Source: Omnitrophica bacterium RIFCSPLOWO2_01_FULL_45_10
Lineage (GTDB): Bacteria > Omnitrophota > Gorgyraeia > 2-01-FULL-45-10
Assembly: GCA_001804165.1 (NCBI GenBank)
Contig: MHFL01000027.1
Location: 16,006 to 38,605, forward strand
Length of the DNA stretch: 22,600 nucleotides
Direction: 5' to 3'
How positions within the stretch are numbered: the first letter of the stretch is position 1; every line of letters starts with the position of its first letter. Below are positions 7,751-13,786 of the stretch, piece by piece. The notes under the pieces were generated by a model. The model was not told the origin of the DNA, did not search any database, and saw nothing but the letters and a program-made list of their open reading frames with translations. A program made the position numbers and the translations under genes.

Positions 7751-7786
7751 GTAACGTTTAAATGGTACCTACGCCGTGGATAACTA
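7747..7786 (+). repeat. Degenerate REP-like hairpin (third copy)
   Basis: GTAGGTA (7747-7753) and TACCTAC (7766-7772) form a 7-bp stem around a loop containing TTTAAA. The stem is followed closely by GTGGATAACT (7776-7785). This is the same plan as the two hairpins flanking the RAYT gene: GTAG foot, stem with TTTAAA-like centre, then GTGGATAACT. It is more diverged. It starts within the stop codon of the coiled-coil gene. The rest of the gap to 8042 is AT-rich, with no gene I can support. Confidence 0.45.
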
Positions 7787-8042
7787 TATTACGAGTTTAT
7801 CTATTTCGATTATGGGATTAGCGCGGGATAATCGGTTTTTAGGTAATGATTGTAGCTGGAGTACGGATATTCCTCTGGGGAATTTAGGCTTAATTAAACG
7901 AATTGATGAACTCTTCGGTAAGAAATTGCAGAAATAGAAGGACTATCTTGAATCTGATAGAAATATATATTTTTGTATATCCAACCTATATATTTATACG
8001 CTTCATCATTTGGGTGGTGAGGACGATAGCAAAGTAAATAGA

Positions 8043-8405
8043 ATGAAGAAAAAAATTCTGCTCGTAGACGATGAACCGGATATTTTAGAATTTTTTAGAA
8101 AAATGTGCGCCGATGTCGGATATGAGATTGCCACAGCCCAGAATGGGCTAGATGCCCTTCTTATGATGCTCACGAATGATTATGACGTTATGATGACCAA
8201 CATAAAGATGCCGAAAATAAATGGTCTGGAGTTGCTGCAAATGGCGAAAGAGATAAAAAGCGACTTAAAAGTTATAGTGTGTACAGGGTGCCACGACCTC
8301 CAGGACGAGGCTATTAAATATGGCGCCTATGCGTATTTCAAAAAGCCGATTATTATAGACACAATTAAAGATTGTCTTCAGGGCCTTAACAGTACGGAGA
8401 AATGA
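8043..8405 (+). CDS. Single-domain response-regulator-like protein lacking the phospho-acceptor Asp
   Basis: From the ATG at 8043 this is 120 residues comprising one CheY-like receiver domain. Recognisable parts are the acidic pair D9-D10 (LLVDDE), the conserved Thr81 (VIVCTG) and Lys101 (YFKKP). The position that should hold the phosphorylated Asp is Asn53 (codon AAC) in the segment MMTNIKMP, where active receivers have D before the IxMP loop. There is no output domain and no histidine kinase nearby. It is therefore probably a pseudo-receiver working by protein-protein contact, or constitutively in one state. An upstream TTG at 8010 is in frame but would add eleven non-conserved residues. 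The gene lies between the secretion locus and the RAYT element. Confidence 0.85.
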   Translation: MKKKILLVDDEPDILEFFRKMCADVGYEIATAQNGLDALLMMLTNDYDVMMTNIKMPKINGLELLQMAKEIKSDLKVIVCTGCHDLQDEAIKYGAYAYFKKPIIIDTIKDCLQGLNSTEK

Positions 8406-8409
8406 GTAG

Positions 8410-8452
8410 TAGTAGCGCACCTTTAAAGGTGCGCTACTATTGTGGATAACTT
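8410..8452 (+). repeat. REP hairpin, left copy
   Basis: A perfect 30-bp palindrome is centred on TTTAAA, with stem TAGTAGCGCACC. It is preceded by GTAG repeats and followed by TGTGGATAACTT. It starts five bases after the stop of the receiver gene and may also act as a transcript 3'-end hairpin, though it has no U-tract. Confidence 0.85.
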
Positions 8453-8934
8453 CAATAGTTTAGATGGTCGATTGCCAGCGCGCTTTTATTATTACCGAAA
8501 TACCAATGATAGCTTGAATGAGGGTAGTCCCCCAGTGAACCAACCAGCTTTTTACGAAGAGGGTTGTTATGTATATATTCTATTTTTTGCATCAGCATTG
8601 CCGCGTCTCTTATTCCCTCATCATAAAAACGTTTTTGCCAAATCTTACCGTTTTTATCTCTTATCTTATTAATTTTTCTAGAGAAGCTTCCTTTTATCAT
8701 CTGCATGATATATGAAAGATTGTATTTTCCAACCGGCTGAATGATAAAATGAACATGATCTGGCATCACGCAGTAAGCAAATATTTTATAGTCCAGCAGC
8801 AGTTTGAAATATTCCATGGTAATCAACATAATATCGCACATCTTCGCATTAAGAAAAATAGGTTCTCTTTCGTAAGTAATGCTGGTTACGAAATATGGGT
8901 AGCCTTTTTCAAAGTATCTTCTCATATATGCCAT
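8452..8934 (-). CDS. REP-associated tyrosine transposase (RAYT, Y1_Tnp family)
   Basis: This 160-residue IS200-like transposase has the HUH motif 'MPDHVHFI' (His60 and His62) and the family pattern 'IWQKRFYDEGIRD' (98-110). The likely catalytic Tyr120 is in 'EYIHNNP', and 'YPHSSYHWY' lies near the end. These enzymes cut and join single-stranded DNA at REP hairpins with a 5' tetranucleotide such as GTAG. Both flanks of the gene carry such hairpins, so it is probably a resident RAYT acting on this REP family. The start at 8934 is chosen because GGAG lies seven bases upstream. The longer frame from 8955 starts inside the right-hand hairpin. All expected catalytic residues are visible, so the enzyme appears intact. 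Confidence 0.93.
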   Translation of the reverse strand: MAYMRRYFEKGYPYFVTSITYEREPIFLNAKMCDIMLITMEYFKLLLDYKIFAYCVMPDHVHFIIQPVGKYNLSYIMQMIKGSFSRKINKIRDKNGKIWQKRFYDEGIRDAAMLMQKIEYIHNNPLRKKLVGSLGDYPHSSYHWYFGNNKSALAIDHLNY

Positions 8935-8952
8935 AAAATATCTCCATAGTAT

Positions 8953-8996
8953 CATAGTAGCGCACCCTTAAGGGTGCGCTACTATGTGGATAACTT
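8953..8996 (+). repeat. REP hairpin, right copy
   Basis: A 34-bp perfect palindrome is centred on TTAA, with stem ATAGTAGCGCACCCTT. Its right edge runs into TGTGGATAACTT (8985-8996). It differs from the left copy by compensated changes in the loop-proximal pairs (CTTTAAAG versus CCCTTAAGGG), which keep the pairing. This indicates that the structure is under selection or was copied recently. Confidence 0.85.
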
Positions 8997-9017
8997 AAGC
9001 ATGGGCTACATAGTTTC

Positions 9018-9042
9018 TAACCTGGTTAGATTTGTCAGGTTA
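9018..9042 (-). terminator. Weak hairpin at the comM 3' end
   Basis: TAACCTG (9018-9024) pairs with CAGGTTA (9036-9042), which includes the comM stop codon. No run of U follows on the minus strand, so it may be a transcript-end stabiliser or mean nothing. Confidence 0.25.
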
Positions 9043-10572
9043 CGACCAGAGGTTGCGGTCGAGGCTCCTGTATGAGATCGCTTCGGAGATGTGATGGGAT
9101 TCGATAGTCTCTTTAGAGTCCAGGTCCGTTATCGTCCGCGCGACCTTGAGAATCTTGTCGTAGGCCCTTGCTGAAATCCCAAGTTCGAGGATAGCCAACT
9201 TTAGTAACTCCTCGCCCTCCTTATCCAGGACGCAATATTTTTCCAACTCCTTCGACTCTAAATGAGCGTTGAAATGTATGCCTTCTCTTTTATATCTCTC
9301 CTTCTGTCTCTCGCGTGCCATATTAACGCGTTTACGTATCTCCTCCGATGGTTCGCCGCGCCGCCTTGCTGTCAGGTTCTCGACATTGAGTCTCGGGACG
9401 TCAAGGTGGATGTCGATCCTGTCGAGCAAAGGGCCCGATATCTTGGAAAGATATGTCTGTATCTGAAACGGCGTACAGTGGCATTGTCTCTTCGGGTCCG
9501 TGAAATATCCGCACGGGCAAGGGTTCATGGCGGCGACGAGCATGAATTTAGACGGATATGTCAGTCTGTTCGCGACTCTCGCTATTGTGATTGAGCCTTC
9601 TTCTATCGGCTGTCTCATGACTTCCAAAACGTTTCTTTTAAATTCGGGAAGTTCGTCTAAAAACAAAACGCCGTTATGCGCCAGACTTATCTCCCCCGGA
9701 GAAGGATTCGTGCCTCCGCCGACCAAAGCGGCGTCAGAAATGGTATGGTGCGGCGACCTAAAGGGCCGAGTCGCGATAAGCCCTTTGTTCGGCGAAAGCA
9801 GTCCCGCGACACTGTGAATCTTCGTCGTTTCAAGACTTTCCTCGAGTGTCATCTCGGAAAGTACAGTGGGAAGACGCTTTGCCAACATGCTTTTGCCGGA
9901 ACCGGGAGGCCCGATCAAAAGGACGTTGTGGCCGCCTGAGGCGGCAATCTCCAAACCGCGCTTAACATGCTCCTGTCCTTTTACATCGTTAAAATCTATC
10001 CTGTAAATTGACCTTTTTTTGAATGTCTCTTTAAGAGAAGAACGCTCTATCTGTAATTGTTTCTTTTTATTTATAAAATCAACGACCTCCCTTAAGGTTT
10101 CCGCTGGATATATCTCTATTCTTTCAGCCACGGATGCCTCTTTCGAGTTTTCTTTCGGAAGGACGAACTTCGCTTTGTTCATATTTCTTAATCCAAGCGC
10201 TATCGGCAATGCCCCTTTGATCGGTTTCAGTTTTCCGTCGAGCGAGAGTTCACCCAAGAAGACAGTATCGTGTAGGTCGGGATAATCGAGCACACCCTCG
10301 AACGACAATATCGAAAGCGCGATGGGAAGATCAAACGACGCGCCTTCCTTTTTGATGTCTGCCGGAGCCAAATTTATCGTTATCTTCTTTGACGGAAATG
10401 AGTAATCGGAATTCTTTATCGCGGACTTTATCCTATCTCGAGACTCCTTTATGGCCGCGTCGGGTAAGCCGACAATATTGAAGCCAGGCAAACCGCCTCC
10501 TATATCAGTCTCTACTGTAACTTCATACGCGTCTACGCCTATTACACTGCTTGAATATATCTTTGACACCAT
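9040..10572 (-). CDS. comM: YifB/ComM-family Mg-chelatase-like AAA+ ATPase
   Basis: The product has 510 residues, the usual length for ComM. An N-terminal Lon-protease-like fold domain (1-170) has the conserved 'GLPDAAIKESRDRI' and 'NLAPADIKKEG'. The AAA+ Mg-chelatase domain has Walker A GPPGSGKS (221-228), Walker B near 'VLFLDELPEF', a 'PCPCGYFTDPKRQCHC' cysteine cluster around residue 353, and a C-terminal lid. In Vibrio ComM is a hexameric helicase that extends recombination branches during natural transformation; outside competent species its role is less clear. It is the last gene of the spoVG-yraN-comM unit. The gap to yraN is 14 bases and contains AAGGAGAA before the ATG. Confidence 0.95.
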   Translation of the reverse strand: MVSKIYSSSVIGVDAYEVTVETDIGGGLPGFNIVGLPDAAIKESRDRIKSAIKNSDYSFPSKKITINLAPADIKKEGASFDLPIALSILSFEGVLDYPDLHDTVFLGELSLDGKLKPIKGALPIALGLRNMNKAKFVLPKENSKEASVAERIEIYPAETLREVVDFINKKKQLQIERSSLKETFKKRSIYRIDFNDVKGQEHVKRGLEIAASGGHNVLLIGPPGSGKSMLAKRLPTVLSEMTLEESLETTKIHSVAGLLSPNKGLIATRPFRSPHHTISDAALVGGGTNPSPGEISLAHNGVLFLDELPEFKRNVLEVMRQPIEEGSITIARVANRLTYPSKFMLVAAMNPCPCGYFTDPKRQCHCTPFQIQTYLSKISGPLLDRIDIHLDVPRLNVENLTARRRGEPSEEIRKRVNMARERQKERYKREGIHFNAHLESKELEKYCVLDKEGEELLKLAILELGISARAYDKILKVARTITDLDSKETIESHHISEAISYRSLDRNLWS

Positions 10573-10586
10573 TGTTATTCTCCTTA

Positions 10587-10964
10587 TCAGTAACCGTCAT
10601 TCTCCACCACGTTTTCTATCAAGTCTATATATTCAACGCCATAATCGCTATTCAATTTGACAGATACTACATCTACTCGCCAATTTGAGTGAATTAAGTC
10701 GCGCATTTTCAAGTATAAAAGCGCCGTCTTGATAATATGTCTTTGTTTGAGAGGCGTCACAGAGATAAACGGCGGGCCGAGAGAAGATGTTGAGCGGGTC
10801 TTTATTTCGACGAACACCACTACGCCTTTAATCTTGCCAACCACGTCTACCTCGCCAAAGAGATTACGATAATTGATTTCCAATATCTTATAACCCCTTT
10901 CGATTAAGAATTCCAAGGCCAGCCTCTCACCCAGTCTACCCAATCCGATCTTCTCTCGACCCAT
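10587..10964 (-). CDS. yraN: YraN family (UPF0102) nuclease-like protein
   Basis: This 125-residue protein has the family's N-terminal 'GRLGERLALEFL' and 'GYKILEINYRN', then the PD-(D/E)XK-like core 'GEVDVV' (37-42) and 'FVEIKTR' (51-57). The family resembles Holliday-junction resolvase and restriction-type nucleases, but its activity is not well established. In many bacteria it lies beside comM/yifB, as here, which supports a DNA-processing role. Only three bases separate it from spoVG upstream. Confidence 0.92.
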   Translation of the reverse strand: MGREKIGLGRLGERLALEFLIERGYKILEINYRNLFGEVDVVGKIKGVVVFVEIKTRSTSSLGPPFISVTPLKQRHIIKTALLYLKMRDLIHSNWRVDVVSVKLNSDYGVEYIDLIENVVENDGY

Positions 10965-10967
10965 AAG

Positions 10968-11231
10968 TCATGCCCCGTATGACTCTAAGACGATTCGCTC
11001 GATCTCGTCTCTCGCCTCACGTTTTAGAACCGCGACAGTGTTATACCACTTTCCATCCTTACCCAATTCTCTTGGCATGCTGACGAATAGGCCCTCCTTG
11101 CCCTCAATTACTCGTAGACCGTTTATTACTAAAGAATCGAGTATTGAGATATCGCAGAATGCCTTTGTCGGCCCATCGCCATCTAACTTGTGCAATCTCG
11201 AGACGGCGACTTTCAATTCATCCTTTACCAT
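10968..11231 (-). CDS. spoVG: SpoVG-family regulatory protein
   Basis: This 87-residue protein carries the SpoVG pattern: an N-terminal strand with 'VSRLHKLDGDGPTKAFCDI', the conserved 'INGLRVIEGKEGLFVSMP' region split over residues 43-60, and a C-terminal helix ending 'VLESYGA'. SpoVG proteins are small nucleic-acid-binding regulators best known from Firmicutes and spirochaetes. They occur in other phyla too. The start at 11231 is preferred over 11252 because a near-perfect ribosome binding site AAAGGAGGTGAG (11236-11247, minus strand) lies just upstream and would otherwise be inside the gene. It heads the operon with yraN and comM. I see no clear sigma-70 promoter upstream on this strand. 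Confidence 0.9.
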   Translation of the reverse strand: MVKDELKVAVSRLHKLDGDGPTKAFCDISILDSLVINGLRVIEGKEGLFVSMPRELGKDGKWYNTVAVLKREARDEIERIVLESYGA

Positions 11232-11365
11232 GCTTCTCACCTCCTTTCGCATATTACTTGAACCTATATATAAGACGTAAAAAGGACCTAATTTATTGCA
11301 ACTATTTTTTGAAAATTATTGTCCGTTATTTTTGGTTAAGATTTAAAAAAGGTTAATTATATCTA

Positions 11366-11394
11366 TTGACATATTACGGATTATACTATATACT
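11366..11394 (+). promoter_or_regulatory. Consensus sigma-70 promoter for the two small genes
   Basis: TTGACA (11366-11371) and TATACT (11389-11394) are separated by 17 bases, a near-optimal promoter. Transcription would begin around 11401 and leave a leader of about 69 bases with a T8 run (11420s) and no obvious terminator hairpin. The surrounding gap 11253-11469 is markedly AT-rich and otherwise shows nothing I can name. Confidence 0.7.
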
Positions 11395-11469
11395 TACATG
11401 TGAGCATAGGAAGGCTATTTTTTTTGCCTGTGTAAGTAAAATGTTTTAAAAAGTCTTTAGAGGTGCCAA

Positions 11470-11841
11470 ATGAGAGAAGTCCAATTTAAAGAACTATGCT
11501 CTAGAAATACAAGGAAGAAGGACATCTTCCTTAAGGATGTCTTTGAGAAGGATGGCATAATGACAAAGACGGAGAGGAGATGCCTATATTTCTTGAAAGA
11601 AGCGATACATCTCGAGAAGCCGGAAGACCTTCAGAAATGGCTCGATTCTCAAAGCCCCTCGAAGAATCCCGCGAAAAGAAATTTTCACATCCTTAAGGAG
11701 CACAATGATTCCATCGGCGAAGATAAGATAATATGTAAGATTGCCGGCACGTTCTACGCGGTGGTCACGAAAACCATTTACGTAATATACTTTTTGCATT
11801 ATTTCAAGACGCAGTTCATAAAACTTTCAATAGCAAAATAA
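11470..11841 (+). CDS. Unrecognised small protein, 123 aa
   Basis: This protein is not recognised. It is 123 residues: a charged N-terminal two thirds rich in Lys/Arg/Glu, with Cys10 and Cys38, followed by a C-terminal stretch from about residue 90 rich in aromatic and beta-branched residues ('FYAVVTKTIYVIYFLHYF'). That stretch could be an amphipathic or membrane-interacting segment. The ribosome binding site AGAGGTG is well placed and a consensus promoter precedes it. It is followed nine bases later by another small gene on the same strand, so the two probably form an operon. No domain or catalytic motif is visible. A regulatory or envelope role is possible but unsupported. Confidence 0.65.
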   Translation: MREVQFKELCSRNTRKKDIFLKDVFEKDGIMTKTERRCLYFLKEAIHLEKPEDLQKWLDSQSPSKNPAKRNFHILKEHNDSIGEDKIICKIAGTFYAVVTKTIYVIYFLHYFKTQFIKLSIAK

Positions 11842-11850
11842 GGAGGGATT

Positions 11851-12009
11851 ATGCCGTACCCTACGACGAGAAGGCTCTACCATATATTTGGTAGGAAGGT
11901 GTCGAAATATTTTGTTTGCAGGAAGGCAAAAAAGATGTATAATGAAATCAATCGGGATATGGCCGCGTTAGAATCGAGATACTTAAAATCCAGATTAAAT
12001 CACGCCTAA
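11851..12009 (+). CDS. Unrecognised very small basic protein, 52 aa
   Basis: This open frame of 53 codons including the stop begins at an ATG preceded by AGGAGG (11841-11846) at ideal spacing, one of the strongest ribosome binding sites in the window. The product is basic (many Arg/Lys), with an N-terminal 'RRLYHIFGRKVSKYF' segment, one Cys, and a helical-looking C-terminal half with 'EINRDMAALESRYLKSRL'. It sits nine bases after the 123-aa gene and would share its promoter. No family is recognised. The strong translation signal and operon position are the reasons to believe it is a real gene. Confidence 0.6.
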   Translation: MPYPTTRRLYHIFGRKVSKYFVCRKAKKMYNEINRDMAALESRYLKSRLNHA

Positions 12010-12014
12010 AATTT

Positions 12015-12081
12015 CGTGACCCGTAACCGGTAACTCGTAATTAGTAACTAAAAAATTACGGGTTACCGGTTGTGAGTCACG
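12015..12081 (+). repeat. Large imperfect hairpin made of degenerate 7-bp repeats
   Basis: Two 28-base arms (12015-12042 and 12054-12081) are complementary at 24 of 28 positions around an A-rich loop. The left arm continues as five tandem heptamers of the form GTRAYNN (12016-12050), and the right arm repeats the pattern on the other strand. It lies between the small-gene pair and the cvpA promoter. No U-tract follows, so it is listed as a repeat, not a terminator. Bases 12082-12125 show nothing further. Confidence 0.7.
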
Positions 12082-12125
12082 GGTTCCGATGCAACCTCAT
12101 CTCATACCTTTTCAATCTCCGCGCC

Positions 12126-12154
12126 TTGACAACCCGCTAATTTTGTGATATATT
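12126..12154 (+). promoter_or_regulatory. Sigma-70 promoter of the cvpA-nif3-dnaG-rpoD unit
   Basis: TTGACA (12126-12131) and TATATT (12149-12154) are separated by 17 bases, 28 bases upstream of the cvpA-like start. As the following genes are closely packed to 17245, this is probably the main promoter of that operon, including the sigma factor itself. Confidence 0.72.
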
Positions 12155-12182
12155 TTCATTTCCATCTAAAAGGGCTAAATAT

Positions 12183-12833
12183 ATGGATATAGTAGGGCTT
12201 ATTAAGGGTTTAAATTGGATAGACCTTTTAATTGTAATTATCGTAGTACGAATAAGTTACATCGCTTTTCAGGATGGGCTAAGCCATGAAATATTTCCTC
12301 TCTTCGGCAGTGTTATCATGGCAGTTTTGGGACTGCATTATTATAATAAAATCGCGTTGTTTTTTTCAGAAAATCTGGTTAAAGCGCCGATTGAGATTTT
12401 GAACTTTTTGACTTTTCTTGTCATAATTACGGCCGCTGGGTTCCTGTTTAAATTGGTCAGGATACTTCTGGATAAGATTGTCAAGGTTGAATGGCATCCA
12501 TTGATTGAAAAATTTGGCGGCCTCATTGCGGGCATTTGCCGCGGGGCAATCGCCTCCAGCCTTATCTTAATAATTTTGGGCCTTGTGCCGCTCAAATATT
12601 TTCAATATTCTATAAGAGATAGATCGCTTATGGGGATGACATTCTTAAGGATAGCGCCTCGGATATATGAGAAGGCCTCCGGGTTTATTCCTACCTTGAA
12701 GATGGAAGGCGCCCCTGTAGATAGAGAAGAAATCGTGAAAAAACTGGCTTCGGATAAATCGCTCGAAAGTAAATCCAAAAAAGAGAAGAAGCCCACGAGA
12801 TGGGAGAAATGGGATGAGGAGGTTGGGAAATAA
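12183..12833 (+). CDS. cvpA: CvpA-family membrane protein
   Basis: This 216-residue protein opens with 'NWIDLLIVIIVV', the CvpA hallmark (an acidic residue entering the first helix). It has four transmembrane helices at about 13-31, 36-54, 72-92 and 112-137, followed by a soluble, Lys-rich tail of about 75 residues. CvpA proteins are inner-membrane proteins named for colicin V production and linked to envelope stress and division-related roles. Their molecular function is not settled. The stop overlaps the next start by one base (TAATG). The assignment relies on topology and the N-terminal motif. Confidence 0.8.
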   Translation: MDIVGLIKGLNWIDLLIVIIVVRISYIAFQDGLSHEIFPLFGSVIMAVLGLHYYNKIALFFSENLVKAPIEILNFLTFLVIITAAGFLFKLVRILLDKIVKVEWHPLIEKFGGLIAGICRGAIASSLILIILGLVPLKYFQYSIRDRSLMGMTFLRIAPRIYEKASGFIPTLKMEGAPVDREEIVKKLASDKSLESKSKKEKKPTRWEKWDEEVGK

Positions 12834-13786
12834 TGAGATTAATAGATATATATGATTTTGTCATTAAAAAAGGGATTGCCAAGGACCCCCGCACTAAAAA
12901 GGAGATAGATGAGGAACTAAATAAGGCGAGGCGCGAGTTTCGGAATTTAAGAGGCCCCGACAAAAAATATTACGACAAGGATAGATTAGAAAATCCCTAC
13001 GCGGACACCAGGATTCTTTATGGAAATCCCGACGAAGACATCAAGACGATGATGATAGGCGTGGATATGGAAGTGCCTGAAGTTTTGGCGGCGGACCGGC
13101 TGAACGAAAGGGGCGAATCCATCGATCTCGTCATGGCCCACCACCCGGAAGGCGCCGCCTGGGCAAGATTTTATGATGTCATGCGCCTGCAGGTGGCGAT
13201 GCTGAGGAAATTCGGGATCCCGCCTGAAATAGGGAAAGCGCTTCTTGAGGACCGTATCGGCGAAGTCGAGAGGGCAGTCTCGCCCGCTAATCACATGAGG
13301 GCCGTTGATGTCGCAAGGCTCTTGGACATGCCCTTCATGTGCGTCCATACGCCGGCCGACAACCACGTCGCGGATTATTTGCAAAAGATTTTTGACAGAA
13401 AGAGGCCCGAAAACCTCTCTCGCGTTCTTAATATTTTGAAGAATATACCTGAATACCAGGACGGAATTAAGAAGAATACCGGGCCGAGGATTCTGATAGG
13501 GAAGCCGGATAAGAAGGCAGGCAGGATATTCGTAGACATGACCGGAGGGACGGAAGGGCCGAAGAAGATATTCGCGAGATTATCCCAGGCGGGCGTAGGG
13601 ACAATAGTTTCGATGCATTTGAGCGAGGAGCATTACAAGAACGCCAAAGATGAGCATATAAATATAATTATCGCGGGACACATAGCGAGCGACACGCTCG
13701 GCATCAATCTGCTGTTAGATGAACTCCAGAAGCAGGAAAAATTCAGGATAATACCTTGTTCGGGTTTTGTGAGAGTGAGAAGGTAA
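12833..13786 (+). CDS. NIF3-like dinuclear metal protein
   Basis: This 317-residue protein shows the NIF3/YqfO metal-binding signatures: 'MAHHPEG' (His103-His104), 'HTPADNH' in the middle, and 'HLSEEHYKNA' then 'AGHIASDTLGINLL' (from about residue 280) in the C-terminal half. The last motif has Asp where many relatives have Glu. The family binds two divalent metals and is widespread, but its physiological reaction is unclear; a GTP cyclohydrolase-like activity has been proposed for some members. In Firmicutes nif3 homologues lie next to dnaG-rpoD, and the same neighbourhood appears here. A charged N-terminal insertion (about 18-60) is longer than in YqfO. The ribosome binding site is GAGGAGG, inside the end of cvpA. 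Confidence 0.85.
   Translation: MRLIDIYDFVIKKGIAKDPRTKKEIDEELNKARREFRNLRGPDKKYYDKDRLENPYADTRILYGNPDEDIKTMMIGVDMEVPEVLAADRLNERGESIDLVMAHHPEGAAWARFYDVMRLQVAMLRKFGIPPEIGKALLEDRIGEVERAVSPANHMRAVDVARLLDMPFMCVHTPADNHVADYLQKIFDRKRPENLSRVLNILKNIPEYQDGIKKNTGPRILIGKPDKKAGRIFVDMTGGTEGPKKIFARLSQAGVGTIVSMHLSEEHYKNAKDEHINIIIAGHIASDTLGINLLLDELQKQEKFRIIPCSGFVRVRR

Larger units (their letters stand above)
8406..8996. mobile_element. RAYT-REP unit: transposase gene bracketed by two matching hairpins
   Basis: The unit consists of a 30-bp perfect palindrome (8410-8439) plus TGTGGATAACTT (8441-8452), the minus-strand RAYT gene, and a 34-bp perfect palindrome (8953-8986) whose right edge overlaps a second TGTGGATAACTT (8985-8996). 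Because the tail occurs on the same side of both hairpins, the flanks are direct repeats. That is the arrangement expected when a RAYT domesticates REP sequences, not terminal inverted repeats of a classical insertion sequence. Confidence 0.8.

Noticed and set aside
7776..7937. Open frame of 53 codons in the gap after the coiled-coil gene
   Set aside because: Its GTG start lies in the REP-like tail, there is no ribosome binding site, and the product matches nothing known to me. It may be debris of a lost gene, but I cannot support a call.
7948..7985. Possible promoter (TTGAAT and AT-rich -10 candidates) before the receiver gene
   Set aside because: No candidate pair has acceptable spacing, so the promoter of that gene cannot be placed.
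11253..11345. Possible promoter of spoVG on the minus strand
   Set aside because: The region is AT-rich, but no -35/-10 pair with 16-18 bp spacing resembles the consensus seen elsewhere in the window.
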